From: Triticum aestivum | Lineage: Eukaryota; Streptophyta; Magnoliopsida; Poales; Poaceae | Length of the DNA stretch: 64,000 nucleotides | Direction of reading: 5' to 3' | Assembly (NCBI RefSeq): GCF_018294505.1 | Contig: NC_057810.1 | Span: 203,874,113-203,938,112, forward strand | Shown: one piece after another, positions 53,197 to 64,000 of the stretch | Layout: every line of letters starts with the position of its first letter | How positions within the stretch are numbered: the first letter of the stretch is position 1 | Position numbers and translations under genes: made by a program | The notes under the pieces: model-generated | What the model was told of the DNA's origin: nothing | What the model saw: only the letters and a program-made list of their open reading frames with translations | Databases searched by the model: none

Positions 53197-56100
53197 ATGG
53201 TTAGACCAGCTGGTCGTGGTCGTGGTGGCAACTTCCCACCACCGCCTGAGTACATGGCTGGTATGATCCAACAGCTTGAGATGAATCGCCAGTTCATGGA
53301 AAACGTGATGGCTCAGTTTCCTCGCCCCAATATGAACCAGCATCCAAACACAACAACTCTGCAGGATTTCATACGCCTCAACCCAAGTGTGTACCGCAGC
53401 TCAACCCAGCCGCTGGATGCTGATGACTGGCTCCGTGACATCACCTATGAGATGGAGTCTGCTGATGTAGCCCCTGCCAGCTATGTCACTTTTGCTTCCT
53501 TCTTCCTGAAGGGACCCGCAGCTCAATGGTGGGACAGCCACAGGCGTACTCTGCCAGTTGGGACAATCATCTCCTGGCCAGACTTTCAGGCTGCCTTCCG
53601 TGCCCGCTTCATTCCTCAGGGAATCATGGACAGGAAGAAGCGTGAGTTTCGCAACCTCACCCAAGGCAACAAGACTGTTGAAGCTTATCAGCGGGAGTTT
53701 CTGGACTTATCCCGCTATGCTGAAGAAGACATTGCAACTGATGCTCGCAGACAGGAGAAGTTCCGTGAAGGCCTTCAAGCTGACATCAAACTCGCACTTC
53801 TAGTGCACGACTTTGCTGATTTCGCCACCTTGGTGAATAAGGCTATCAATGTTGAGACTGGTCTTCAAGAACACCATAGCTCTCAAAGGCGCAACCGTGA
53901 CACGGGCTCATCTTCGGGCCCGCCCTCGCAGAAGCGTAAGATATGGATCCCGAACAGCATGTACCGTCCAAATGCACCAGCCCCAAGGCAGTCTTACGCT
54001 GCACCTCGTCTGCCTACTGCTCCAACTAGGCTGCCAAGGCTTCCAGCTCCGCCACCCCAAGCTCCTGTTCCCACTCCCAATAATGGCCTATGCTACAAGT
54101 GTGGTCAACCAGGTCACCGTGCTAGGAACTGCTATCAGAATCAAAAACAGAATCAACTGGCCCTTCCAGCTACTGGCCGTGGAAACAACCAGGCCCGCAA
54201 CAACATTGCCAAGTCTTATGGCCGTGTTCATGCCAACCACATTGATCTGAATGAAGCTCAAGACCAGCCTGCTACTGTGATGGGTACACTCCTCGTAAAT
54301 TCAGTACCAGCATCCGTTTTATTTGATACAGGTGCATCGCATTCATTCATGTCAGAAGAATTTGCATACAAGCACGATGTTAAATTTGAGCAGATGAACA
54401 CTTCGGTAGTGGTAAAAACCCCCGCGGGACAATGTCAGACCTCCATGGTTGGCATTGACGTCCCTGTGGAAATCGAAGGGTTGGAGTTTCGTGCCTCGCC
54501 CATTATACTGAAGTCGTCTAACATTGACCTCATTCTGGGAATGGATTGGTTAAAGGCGCATACTGCTTCTATCGTTTGCGCCACTAAGACCGTCCATCTG
54601 CTACACCCTTCTGATGAAATAATTAGCTATGATGCTCATCTGGTTCGGAATGCCGAGGCCAGACTTTATGCCTTAAACGCATTGAACGCTACACCACTTG
54701 AGGGCATTGAAAACATTCCCGTCGTGCGTGAATTCCTAGACGTCTTTCCTGAAGAACTCCCAGGGATTCCCCCTGCTAGAGCTGTCGAATTCGTCATCGA
54801 CTTGAAACCAGGCACCACTCCTATAGCCAAGCGACCCTACAAGATGCCGCCGCATGAACTCCTTGAGCTTAAGGAGGAAATCGATAATTCTCTTCGAAGT
54901 GGTTTCATTCGCCCAAGTTGCTCTCCTTGGGGAGCACCTTCTCTCTTTGTCAAGAAGAAAGATGGGACAAACCGGTTGGTCCAAGACTACCGTCCTATAA
55001 ATCAAGCTACCATTCAGAATAAGTATCCTCTTCCTCGGATCAATGATCTGTATGATCAATTGGCTGGTTCATCAGTGTTCTCTAAACTCGACTTGAGGTT
55101 GGGTTACCACCAGATCCGTGTTCGTGAGGAAGATATCCCCAAGACCGCATTTGTGACTCGTTATGGTTCATACGAGTACACCGTCATGTCTTTCGGCTTA
55201 ACCAATGCTCCAGCCACCTTCTCTCGCCTGATGAACTATATATTCATGGATTACCTCGACAAGTTCGTCGTGGTTTATCTGGATGATATTCTGGTATTTT
55301 CCAAGAACGAAGAGGAACATGCTGAACATCTTCGCCTCGTGCTGGAAAAGCTACGAGAGCATCAACTTTATGCCAAGTTCTCCAAATGTGAATTCTGGCT
55401 TCCCGAAGTAACCTATCTTGGGCATGTCATCTCTAAGGATGGTATTGCCGTCAACCCTGAACGAGTTCAGGCTATTCTCGATTGGACTCCTCCGAAGAAC
55501 GTTAAGCAAGTCAGAAGTTTTCTCGGTCTCGCCAGCTACTGCCGTCGATTCGTCGAGAACTTCTCCAAGATTGCCAGGCCTCTGACTAACCTATTGCATA
55601 AGGGCGTCAAGTTCCAATGGACAGATAAATGTCAGGAAAGTTTCCAGGCACTCAAGGACAAGTTGACTTCTGCCCCAGTACTAGCTCCTCCTGATACTAA
55701 GAAGGACTTCGTCATTTACTGCGACGCTTCCCGTCAAGGACTAGGCTGTGTCCTAATGCAGGAGCGCAAAGTGGTTGCTTATGCCTCTCGGCAATTGCGC
55801 CCTCACGAGGAGAACTACCCAGTTCACGACCTCGAACTTGCTGCTGTCATTCATGCGCTAAAACAGTGGCGACATTACCTACTCGGTAATCGTTGCGAGA
55901 TCTTCACTGACCACCAAAGTCTGAAGTATATATTTACTCAGCCAGACCTGAACCTCCGTCAGCAGAGATGGATGGAGACTGTTGCAGACTTTGATTTGGG
56001 TATTTCCTATACCCCAGGCAAGGCTAATGTAATGGCTGATGCCTTGAGCCGCAAGTCTTACTGCAACCACCTCCAGGTTCACAAAGTTCAGCCTTCACTT

Positions 56101-56394
56101 GTTGAAGAATTCAGAAAGCTAAACCTCCATATTGTTCCTCCGGGTGCACTCGCTCCCCCTCCTCCGGAGTTCCGCAAGATGAATCTCCGTGTTGTTTCCC
56201 AGGGCTCTCTCTATACCCTGGCTGTTGAACCCGATCTCGTGGGCACCATAAAGACAATGCAGGGATTTGACTCTGAAGTCTACAAGATTAAGCAAGACCT
56301 CAAAGAAGGAAGTCCCTCATCCTTCACTATTGCTGATGATGGCGCCTTGTACTTCAAAGGCCGCCTAGTGGTGCCGTGTAAGAGGAAAACCTGA
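53197..56394 (+). CDS. Gag-protease-RT-RNase H polyprotein, frame ends before integrase
   Basis: The 1065-residue frame begins at ATG 53197 after a TTAGCAG acceptor-like site. Gag occupies about residues 1-300 ([36 protein letters not shown]), followed by a CCHC knuckle [14 protein letters not shown] at 299-312. Protease has FDTGASHSF with D377. Reverse transcriptase has the active box [10 protein letters not shown] with D696 and D697. RNase H has [11 protein letters not shown] with D843 and later [10 protein letters not shown] and ADALSRK. The frame ends at a TGA (56392-56394) where integrase should follow in the same frame, so a one-base length change upstream of this TGA (in the AAGAGGAAAACC tract near 56380) is the likely cause. 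The domain set is otherwise complete. Confidence 0.95.
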   Translation: MVRPAGRGRGGNFPPPPEYMAGMIQQLEMNRQFMENVMAQFPRPNMNQHPNTTTLQDFIRLNPSVYRSSTQPLDADDWLRDITYEMESADVAPASYVTFASFFLKGPAAQWWDSHRRTLPVGTIISWPDFQAAFRARFIPQGIMDRKKREFRNLTQGNKTVEAYQREFLDLSRYAEEDIATDARRQEKFREGLQADIKLALLVHDFADFATLVNKAINVETGLQEHHSSQRRNRDTGSSSGPPSQKRKIWIPNSMYRPNAPAPRQSYAAPRLPTAPTRLPRLPAPPPQAPVPTPNNGLCYKCGQPGHRARNCYQNQKQNQLALPATGRGNNQARNNIAKSYGRVHANHIDLNEAQDQPATVMGTLLVNSVPASVLFDTGASHSFMSEEFAYKHDVKFEQMNTSVVVKTPAGQCQTSMVGIDVPVEIEGLEFRASPIILKSSNIDLILGMDWLKAHTASIVCATKTVHLLHPSDEIISYDAHLVRNAEARLYALNALNATPLEGIENIPVVREFLDVFPEELPGIPPARAVEFVIDLKPGTTPIAKRPYKMPPHELLELKEEIDNSLRSGFIRPSCSPWGAPSLFVKKKDGTNRLVQDYRPINQATIQNKYPLPRINDLYDQLAGSSVFSKLDLRLGYHQIRVREEDIPKTAFVTRYGSYEYTVMSFGLTNAPATFSRLMNYIFMDYLDKFVVVYLDDILVFSKNEEEHAEHLRLVLEKLREHQLYAKFSKCEFWLPEVTYLGHVISKDGIAVNPERVQAILDWTPPKNVKQVRSFLGLASYCRRFVENFSKIARPLTNLLHKGVKFQWTDKCQESFQALKDKLTSAPVLAPPDTKKDFVIYCDASRQGLGCVLMQERKVVAYASRQLRPHEENYPVHDLELAAVIHALKQWRHYLLGNRCEIFTDHQSLKYIFTQPDLNLRQQRWMETVADFDLGISYTPGKANVMADALSRKSYCNHLQVHKVQPSLVEEFRKLNLHIVPPGALAPPPPEFRKMNLRVVSQGSLYTLAVEPDLVGTIKTMQGFDSEVYKIKQDLKEGSPSSFTIADDGALYFKGRLVVPCKRKT

Positions 56395-56396
56395 AT

Positions 56397-57680
56397 ATGA
56401 CCCAGGAGGTTATGAAAGAAGCTCATGATACGCCTCTATGTATTCATCCTGGTAGTACAAAGATGTACCAAGACATCCGCCAGAGATTCTGGTGGTCTAA
56501 TATGAAGCAAGACATTGCTCGTTATGTTGCTGAATGTGACGTTTGCCGTCGTATCAAAGCAGAACATCAAAGGCCTGCTGGAACTCTACAACCTATATCT
56601 ATTCCTGAATGGAAATGGGACCATGTTGAAATGGACTTCGTCACTGGATTCCCCAAATCGCAGAAAGGCAATGATGCTATTCTTGTCGTCATTGACCGAC
56701 TTTCTAAGGTTGCACATTTTCTGGCGGTCAAAGAAACGATCACTGCTAGTCAGCTTGCAACTCTCTACATGACCAGAATTGTTTCGCTTCACGGTATTCC
56801 ACTGGTTATCAGTTCAGACCGTGGCAGTTTATTCACTTCAAGATTCTGGACAAGTTTCCAAGAAGCTATGGGCACTCATCTGTCTTTCAGCACTGCTTTT
56901 CATCCTCAGTCACAAGGGCAAGTTGAACGTGTCAACCAAGTTCTCGAAGACATGCTTCGAGCTTGTGTTATTTCCTTCGGCAAGAAATGGGAGGAATCTC
57001 TTCCGTATGCTGAGTTCTCTTATAATAATAGCTACCAAGCTAGTCTGAAGATGGCCCCCTTCGAAGTGTTATATGGACGAAAGTGCCGAACCCCTCTGAA
57101 CTGGTCAGAAACTGGGGAACGTCCACTCTTCGGTCCGGATATTATCCAACATGCCGAAGAACAAGTCCGCATTATTCGCGAGAATCTCAAGACTGCTCAG
57201 TCACGTCAGAAGAGTAATTATGACCGTCATCATAAAGACATGGTCTATCAACCTGGCGAAAAGGCCTATCTTCGCGTTACACCAATGAAGGGTGCTCACC
57301 GCTTCGGGATCAAGGGCAAGCTAGCTCCTCGCTATATTGGCCCATTCACTATTCTGGAAAGGCGTGGAAAAGTGGCATATCAACTGGAGCTTCCGTCGAA
57401 CCTTTCTCAGGTTCACGATGTGTTCCATGTGTCACAACTCCGCCGTTGCTTCAAGGACCCAATCCGAGCTGTGGATCATGAAGTGCTCGAATTGCAACAG
57501 GACCTCTCCTATAAAGAGCAACCGGTCCGCATTCTCGACCAAGCTGAACGCCGCACACGCCAGAAGGCGATCAAGTTCCTCAAGGTCCAGTGGTCGAATC
57601 ACTCTGAAGACGAAGCCACCTGGGAACGCGAGGATCGTCTGCGCGATGAATACCCCGCACTGTTTCCTTCTACCTCCTAA
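56397..57680 (+). CDS. Integrase with chromodomain-type tail, in a shifted frame
   Basis: This 427-residue frame follows gag-pol by two bases, with ATG at 56397. The zinc finger is H10, H17, C47, C50. The catalytic triad is D80, D141, E177 with 35 residues between the last two, the D,D(35)E spacing. The blocks ISSDRGSLFTSRFW and FHPQSQGQVERVNQ are typical. The GPY-like part (APRYIGPFTILERRGKVAYQL) is followed by HDVFHVSQLRRC and a chromodomain-like tail, PVRILDQ to WEREDRLRDEYP. It ends at TAA 57678-57680. It is not joined to gag-pol, so its translation would need frameshift or re-initiation. Confidence 0.93.
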   Translation: MTQEVMKEAHDTPLCIHPGSTKMYQDIRQRFWWSNMKQDIARYVAECDVCRRIKAEHQRPAGTLQPISIPEWKWDHVEMDFVTGFPKSQKGNDAILVVIDRLSKVAHFLAVKETITASQLATLYMTRIVSLHGIPLVISSDRGSLFTSRFWTSFQEAMGTHLSFSTAFHPQSQGQVERVNQVLEDMLRACVISFGKKWEESLPYAEFSYNNSYQASLKMAPFEVLYGRKCRTPLNWSETGERPLFGPDIIQHAEEQVRIIRENLKTAQSRQKSNYDRHHKDMVYQPGEKAYLRVTPMKGAHRFGIKGKLAPRYIGPFTILERRGKVAYQLELPSNLSQVHDVFHVSQLRRCFKDPIRAVDHEVLELQQDLSYKEQPVRILDQAERRTRQKAIKFLKVQWSNHSEDEATWEREDRLRDEYPALFPSTS

Positions 57681-57701
57681 ATCTCGGGACGAGATTTCTT
57701 G

Positions 57702-57715
57702 TAGTGGAGGAGATT
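57702..57715 (+). promoter_or_regulatory. Polypurine tract of the chromovirus
   Basis: TAGTGGAGGAGATT lies immediately before the 3' LTR start. Confidence 0.8.
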
Positions 57716-60700
57716 TGTAACACCCGGATGATTAAGCAACAGTGATCACCTCGGTTACTGTGGCTAACCTCACGTTGATTCGAACCCGGTCTACAAATAA
57801 ATTCAAAACAAAACCAAAGATAAAAGGTTTCAAAAACTAAAACTAAAATGTTCGGGGGTTGTCTAAAATAGCAAACCTAATTATGGTGGGGTGCACAAAT
57901 TTTTGTAAAATGTTTTGGCATTTTAATTAAACTAAAACAGAAAGCAGAAAAAGAAAAATAATAAAAGAAAAGAAAGGAAGAAGAAAAGGGGAGGGAACCT
58001 CCCCTGGCCCATCTGGGCCAGCCCTTCCCCCGGCCCAGCCAGCCCCCCCCGGAGCCCCACCCCACCTGGCCCCTGGCCTGGCCCAACTCCCCCCCCCTGG
58101 GCCGGCCCAACCGGCACCCCCATAACCCCCCCCACGCCCCAAACCCTAACCTACCCACTCCCCACTCGCCCCCCCCCGATCCCCTTTCCCCTGCCCCCGC
58201 CCCGATCCAGATCGGGGGCGAGGACCCCCGCCGCGCCCCACCTCGCCGGCGGCCCCCCGCCGCCCCAACCGGTCGCCTCCACCCCCCTCCTCCTCTCCAC
58301 CGCCCGGACCCCCCCTCCACACCGTCGCCCCACGCGCGGAGCGCCCGCCGCCGCCTGGACCTCGCCGCCTCGGCCCCCGCCCTCCCCGACGCCGGCGCAC
58401 GCCTCCCCGACTCCCTCCTCGCCGGTCGCCCCCGACCTCCACCGCGCCCGCTGCCCCTAGTCCCTACAAAGCCCGGTGAGGCCCTCGGCCTCCGTTCCCC
58501 TACGCCCGCCGCGCTCGCACACGGCCGTGGCCTCTCCCTAGCTCGCCGGCGTTTTGCCGTCCTTGCTCGCGCCGGTCAACTGCGCCAGCCGCGCCCGTGG
58601 CGGCCCTCACGTCCGGCGCCCCTCCGCCGCGGCTCCGTCGCCGCACCACCCGCCCTCGCCGCGCTCGGGGCCACGCCTCCCGGTGCCCCTCTCCCCCTCC
58701 CCTGAACCCACGACCTCGCCCCGGCCTCACCTCATCCGACCCGGACCCCGTCTAGCCCCGCCACCGCCGAAGCCCCACCGGGGACCGCCTCGCCGGCTCC
58801 TCGTCGGGCCCCCCCCCTCCGCCACGCCGGCGCGGGATCGGGCGGGCGCCCACGCCCGCGTCCCCCTGGGTTGCGCCCGAACGGGCCACCCCGCACGCCC
58901 GCACGCCCGTTTGGCCCCCTGGGGCCTATGACATTGGGGCCCCGCCCCAGAACGCAAAAAAAATAAATAAATAATAAAGATAATAATAATAAAAAATAAT
59001 AAAAAAAATAAATAAAAAAATAAATAATAATAGAAATAAAATTAAAATAATAAATAATAAAATAAATAAAAACAATAAATATAATTAATAAAATTAAAAT
59101 GATTTAATAGAATTATTAATTAATTAATTAATTAATTAAGTTAATTAATTATAATTAAATTAACCTAATCACTAATTAACTAATTAATTAACTCTGATTA
59201 GGTTAATTAGATATTAGAGAATGACATGCGGGACCCACCTGTCAGGGTTGACTCGGTCAACCCTGTTGACTGCTGAGGTCAGCATGACATCATGCTGATG
59301 TCATAAAAGCATTTTCGAATTAATTAAATAATTAATTAAATTCCTGAAATTAATAAAATCTTTTAAAAATCATATCTTTTAATCCGTAATCCGGATTAAA
59401 ATATTTTCAACATGAAAGTTGCTCAGAACGACGAGACGATTCCGGATACGCAGTCCGTTCGTCCACCACACCCCCCTAACCTATCGAACCCGCAACTTTC
59501 CCCCTCCGGCTCCTCTGCCCGAAAACGCGAAACACCGGGAATACTTCCCGGATGTTTCCCCCCTTAACCGGTACCACCTCATACCACGTTAGGGCACGCC
59601 TAGCATCGCTTCTTGACATGTCATGCATCGATATGCATCTGTTTACTTGGTATTCATTGTTTCTTCCCCCTCTTCTCTCCGGTAGACTACGAGACCGACG
59701 CTGCTGCTGCCCAGTTCGACTACGGAGTTGACGACCCCTCTCTCTTGCCAGAGCAACCAGGCAAGCCCCCCCCCCTTGATCACCAGATATCGCCTATTCT
59801 ACTCTATACTGCTTGCATTAGAGTAGTGTAGCATGTTACTGCTTTCTGTTATACCTATTCCGATGCATAGCCTGACATTGATGCTACACCTGTTGATACC
59901 TTACCTGCAATCCTAAATGCTTAGTATAGGATGCTAGTTTATCATCATTGGCCCTACATTCTTGTCAGTCTGCCTTGCTATACTATCGGGCCGTGATCAC
60001 CTGGGAGGTGATCACGGGTATATACTATACCTACTACATACTACACAGATGGTGACTAAAGTCGGGTCAGCTCGAAGAGTACCCGCGAGTGATTCACGGA
60101 TTGGGGGCTGAAAGGACCTTTGTCCCGACGGCCCTCTGTGTGGATCTTTTGTGGCGGAGCGACAGGGCAGGTTGAGACCACCTAGGAGACAGGTGGGCCT
60201 GGCCCTGTTCGGCGTTCGCGGATACTTAACACGCTTAACGAGATCTTGGTATTTGATCTGAGTCTGGCTACGAGCCTATACGCACTAACCATCTACGTGG
60301 GAGTAGTTATGGGTATCCCGACGTCGTGGTATCAGCCGAAGCACTTCAGACGTCAGCGACGGAGCGGCGCGCGCCGGATTGGAACGTAAGCCTGCTCTTG
60401 TATTAAGGGGGCTAGTTCTGCTTCCGGCCGCCCACGCAACGTGCAGGTGTGCTATGGGCGATGGGCCCAGACCCCTGTGCGCTTAGGTTTAGACCGGCGT
60501 GTTGACCTCTCTGTTTTGCCTAGGTGGGGCTGCGACGTGTTGATCTTCCGAGGCCGGGCATGACCCAGGAAAGTGTGTCCGGCCAAATGGGATCGAGCGT
60601 GTTGGGCTATGTGGTGCACCCCTGCAGGGAAGTTTAATCTATTCGAATAGCCGTGATCTTCGGTAACAGGACGACTTGGAGTTGTACCTTGACCTTATGA

Positions 60701-61483
60701 CAACTAGAACCGGACACTTAATAAAACACACCCTTCCAAGTGCCAGATACAACCGGTGGTCGCTCTACCTCAGGGATATGAGGAGGGGATCGCCGGGTAG
60801 GATTATGCTATGAGATGTTACTTGGAGATGCTACTTGGAGGACGTCGACCTACCCTCTTCTGCCTGTTGCAAGACGAAGGTGACCAGAAGCGTAGTCTTC
60901 GACAGGATTAGTTATCCCCCTCTTATTCTGGCATTCTGCAGTTCAGTCCACTGATATGGCCTCCTTACACATATACCCATGCATATGTAGTGTAGTTCCT
61001 TGCTTGCGAGTACTTTGGATGAGTACTCACGGTTGCTTTCTTCCCCCTTTTCCCCTTTCCTTTCGTTCTGGTTGTCGCAACCAGATGCTGGAGTCCAGGA
61101 GCCAGACGCCACCGTCGACGACGACCCCTACTACACCGGAGGTGCCTACTACTACGTGCTGCCCGCTGACGACGACCAGGAGTAGTTTAGGAGGATCCCA
61201 GGCAGGAGGCCTGCGCCTCTTTCGATCTGTATCCCAGTTTGTGCTAGCCTTCTTAAGGCAACTTGTTTAACTTATGTCTGTACTCAGATATTGTTGCTTC
61301 CGCTGACTCGTCTATGATCGAGCACTTGTATTCGAGCCCTCGAGGCCCCTGGCTTGTATTATGATGCTTGTATGACTTATTTTATTTGTAGAGTTGTGTT
61401 GTGATATCTTCCCGTGAGTCCCTGATCTTGATCGTACACATTTGCGTGCATGATTAGTGTACGATTGAATCGGGGGCGTCACA
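57716..61483 (+). repeat. 3' LTR of the chromovirus
   Basis: It is almost identical to 48109-51866. Noted substitutions include C to T near 60223, G to C near 61214 and A to T near 61470, plus homopolymer and TAA-repeat length changes and the local rearrangement near 59167-59215. Confidence 0.97.
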
Positions 61484-61488
61484 GTCGG
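61484..61488. repeat. Target-site duplication GTCGG, right
   Basis: It matches 48104-48108. Confidence 0.95.
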
Positions 61489-62017
61489 CCACGGCAGGAA
61501 GCAGCACTGCGCGTCTGCGGAGTTGTTGGGCCGCTGCCTCGGGCTGGCGGCCGCACCGGTGAGGGAAGATCCCCGTCGGCCGCTTCCGGGTGGGTCGCAT
61601 CACTCAGTTGCTGATGCGCCACAAGGAGCACCACCACGCCGGGAGGCCGCGGTCGCGAGTGTCGGCACACCGCAAGGATGCAAGCCGTGCGACACCGCGG
61701 GCATGGCCAACACCGAGGCAACGAGCGTTGTGGAGGTTCGTGTAGGACTGGCCACCGCGAGTGCGGCGACAACATTGTGGTGGTGGAGATGGGAGGGCAG
61801 CCTCAATGGCCACCACCGCGAGGATGAAGATGGCGTCGCAGTTCGCCGTAGCGACGCCGGCTTTGGGATCACCTTGCTGTGCAGACCTTAGGGGTCGACG
61901 ACTTGCCGATGGTCCACCGTCGTCCGTCGTCCGCTGCTTGTTCTTCTCCTCCTTCCTCTGTTATTTCGATTCTCAGCGCTAGAGTCGAATTACTCATGGT
62001 TGAGCGTGTTGATAACG
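61489..62017 (-). pseudogene. Copia unit B leader, part 2
   Basis: Directly after the LTR end (minus strand), GTTATCAACACGCTC (rc of about 62002-62016) is a candidate primer site, and an ATG at 61997 opens a short frame starting MSNSTLALRIEITEE that stops after about 42 codons. The rest is GC-rich. It is interrupted by the chromovirus and continues at 48103. Confidence 0.55.
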
Positions 62018-62215
62018 TGTGAAGATTGAGGTCGAGAGAGAATCAATGATGAACAGTAATCTCGAACTCCTTTCTTTATTGATGATGACGAAAGTATATA
62101 TATAGTGCGAGGAGTTGTGTCCTATGGAGGGGCCGCGTCGAGCGGACGCGAAACTAAGGCGGTAACTATGAAGGATGCCAAACTAAGCAGAGATTATTAG
62201 GATTATAATTAATCC
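62018..62215 (-). repeat. Short LTR between Copia units A and B
   Basis: It matches 39865-40067 closely and shares the TATATATA box and the AAAGGAG element. On the minus strand it starts AAGGATTAAT, lacking the first few bases, and ends TTCACA. Confidence 0.85.
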
Positions 62216-64000
62216 TTGTAGTATGTGTAGTACAATTCAGATGATACATAGAGAATGTGCTTGCCATATCCGTTGCATATGGTAAAGAGAATGTACTTCT
62301 CTTTCTTGTCAGCATAAGTTTCGCTATGGAAACCATTTTGACGAATATCTCTATTGCTTAGTACGGTACGAGTTAAACTTGGGAAGCAATGAAGCATCTC
62401 GACGTTACTCGAGTACCCACAGGGATAGTAAATATGACCCGAGTTGAGCCAACAAATCTCATCGCGTCTAGCGATTTTAAAATATCTCCTTTCTCTCAAT
62501 GAGAGTGGAAACATTGGACTTTCCTGAGTATAGCGTTTGTGGTGCATATGTCCACAAGGCACATATCATTTTTCATCGCATTGACCCCCGTAGAAATCTA
62601 TATATAGACATGAAGATTCTCAAGAAAATCACTGTCGGATATATAGAATACATACAAATGAATTTGTATGAAAGTGCTGATACAATATATTGTGATATAC
62701 AATATATGATGACAATAATAATCATGTTCTTATTAGAACATCAATGGACATAAATAAATAGATCACTATGGAGACTAAGGGACTAAATGTATAGTCTCCA
62801 AACATGTCGGTTGATGCATATTCAACCATCATGCTCTCCATGGTCATAGGGTCTCATGACAGCTTGATGGTCAGGTTGAGGGTTTGAAGTGAGTTTCAAA
62901 CCATTGCCCTTGAGGTCCTTTGCATCCCGGTGGCGTGGCTTGGATTGCACGCGCTATCCCATGGGATGCAAGACTGATCTTGATGTCCATGAACCGCTTA
63001 AGTAAGTTGTGGCCATTGAGGACAAGTGCCTCAAACTGTTAGCCATCGATTATTTGTAGGGGCAAGCAAGAGATAATTAATTTACAAGAAGTAAATTAAA
63101 AATCATCATAGTGTTGTAATAAGAATGCAAAAATTTGTCTCAAGTGTATAACTTAAAAATGCTCAACCTCAATTGTGGGAATATAACATATTGAAGATCA
63201 TACAGATCTCACAGTAATAGAGATAGTCTGCACATGTGTAGTAGATCCAACTCATTACCTTGTGTTTTCCTAATATAATGAGGAAGATGTTATTGTCAAA
63301 AATTTACAAGTTTATTGTGCGGGAGAAATCAATCTCGATCGATGTGACATGTTCATGAAGAATGTTAATGTGGTAAACACATAGAACATATTATCCCCGG
63401 TGAAAACGGGTAATTTATTTATATTACAGATTGTGTAGTATAAATACATCTTAATGTTGCAAAATTAATAGATTTCAAGAACGTGGCTTGAAATCATTAG
63501 TGTTAATCTCAAATTGATAAGGATGACACCTTGAATTTTGCATATGTATTTGCAAGAAATTGAAAATCTCAATTGTAAATAGACGTATTAATCTTAACAT
63601 GTAGCAAACATGGAGATACATGCATTCCGGAATACATCATACTCAACAGAAATACACTACTATTGTAATGAATAGTAATGATGTTGTAAACTTGATGTTC
63701 AAGTGAAAACTTGAATTGATTCTCAACTTCAATTGTGTGAACATAACACATTGAATATTATTTAGATCTCATAGTAATCGGCTGCATGGCCATTATCTTG
63801 TGTATGCTACAATTTAAATATAAGGAATACGCGTTGAAGGTAATCGCTTGTCGAGATTGACGAAGCATAGACCTCACAGTAAGAGAGGACAGTTTGCAAA
63901 TGAGCAGTAGATCCCAACTCATTACCTTGTGATTTCAAATAAGCTAAGGGAGAAATATTCAAAAATTTGCAAGTTTGATATGCGAGAGAAGATGATCTCA
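62216..64000 (-). pseudogene. Copia unit A: gag to pre-integrase, 3' deleted
   Basis: The minus-strand frame 62562-62209 repeats the pre-integrase wording of units B and C: YFKIARRDEICWLNSGHIYY and ETYADKKEKYILFTICN. It stops where it runs into the LTR. All pol after this point is missing between the pre-integrase part and the LTR, so a deletion joined them. The part at 62570-64000 matches the gag region of unit B (43441-45137) and runs out of the window. Confidence 0.75.

Larger units (their letters stand above)
48109..61483 (+). mobile_element. Complete young Ty3/Gypsy chromovirus-type retrotransposon, 13.4 kb
   Basis: LTRs of 3758 and 3768 bp (TG...CA), a perfect 5-bp TSD, a tRNA-Met primer site, a polypurine tract and intact-looking coding make this a recently inserted element. 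An extra ORF precedes gag. The integrase C terminus carries a chromodomain-type tail, which places it in the chromovirus branch (Tekay/RIRE3-like by memory; such elements can have long LTRs and an extra upstream ORF). Only one clear frame break, just before integrase, is seen. Confidence 0.95.

Noticed and set aside
61523..61891. Plus-strand ORF of 122 residues right of the chromovirus
   Set aside because: It lies in the GC-rich leader of a decayed minus-strand Copia unit, starts just after the insertion border and resembles nothing I know.

Overview
The window looks like intergenic DNA from a large grass genome, most likely wheat or a close relative (Triticeae). Four things suggest this: a BARE1/Angela-type Copia element, a Tat-lineage Gypsy element whose LTR begins (minus strand) TGAGGGAGTCCTGGATTAGG, a Stowaway MITE, and transposons nested inside transposons. 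I find no complete ordinary host gene. Almost every long reading frame belongs to a transposable element or to a gene fragment carried by one.

Left part (1-26307), nested Gypsy/Copia. A plus-strand Gypsy element (1-12117, called RLG-A) keeps protease and reverse transcriptase. It is interrupted by a 9.2-kb minus-strand Tat-type element (2772-11968, TSD GGTCC). Next to it is a minus-strand Gypsy element (12118-26307, RLG-B), itself interrupted by an Angela-like Copia element (14813-23478, TSD GTTAT). Both the Tat element and RLG-B carry an extra gene on the strand opposite to gag-pol, each with its own TATA box. The RLG-B one looks like a B3 DNA-binding domain.

Middle part (26308-48103). A decayed minus-strand Copia family with very short LTRs (about 200 bp) lies as a partial tandem array: unit C 27114-39864, unit B 40068-62017, unit A 62216 to the window end, with LTRs at 39865-40067 and 62018-62215. 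Unit C contains a Stowaway MITE (27385-27488) and a 9.3-kb insertion (28207-37484) with Helitron-type ends (TC at the 5' end; hairpin plus CTAGT at the 3' end). Both insertions have a matching empty site in unit B. The Helitron carries pieces of at least two unrelated host genes: an ABC1/UbiB-type atypical kinase (28894-30431) and imidazoleglycerol-phosphate dehydratase (31747-32233). A 66-bp coding module lies in front of both. It also contains a 5'-truncated LINE and a 374-base assembly gap. Unit B is interrupted by an unclassified repeat (about 45138-47681) rich in the palindrome AGCGGTAGTACCGCT.

Right part (48104-61488). A young, complete 13.4-kb chromovirus-type Gypsy element has 3.76-kb LTRs, a perfect TSD (GTCGG), a tRNA-Met primer site, a polypurine tract, nearly intact gag-pol (one frameshift before integrase) and an extra 252-residue ORF upstream of gag. 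That ORF has a pattern resembling a double-stranded-RNA-binding motif. The best candidates for something undescribed are this upstream ORF, the split acidic ORF and overlapping hairpins inside its LTRs, the Helitron's shared 5' module, and the antisense B3-like gene. All calls come from reading the sequence; no database search was run.
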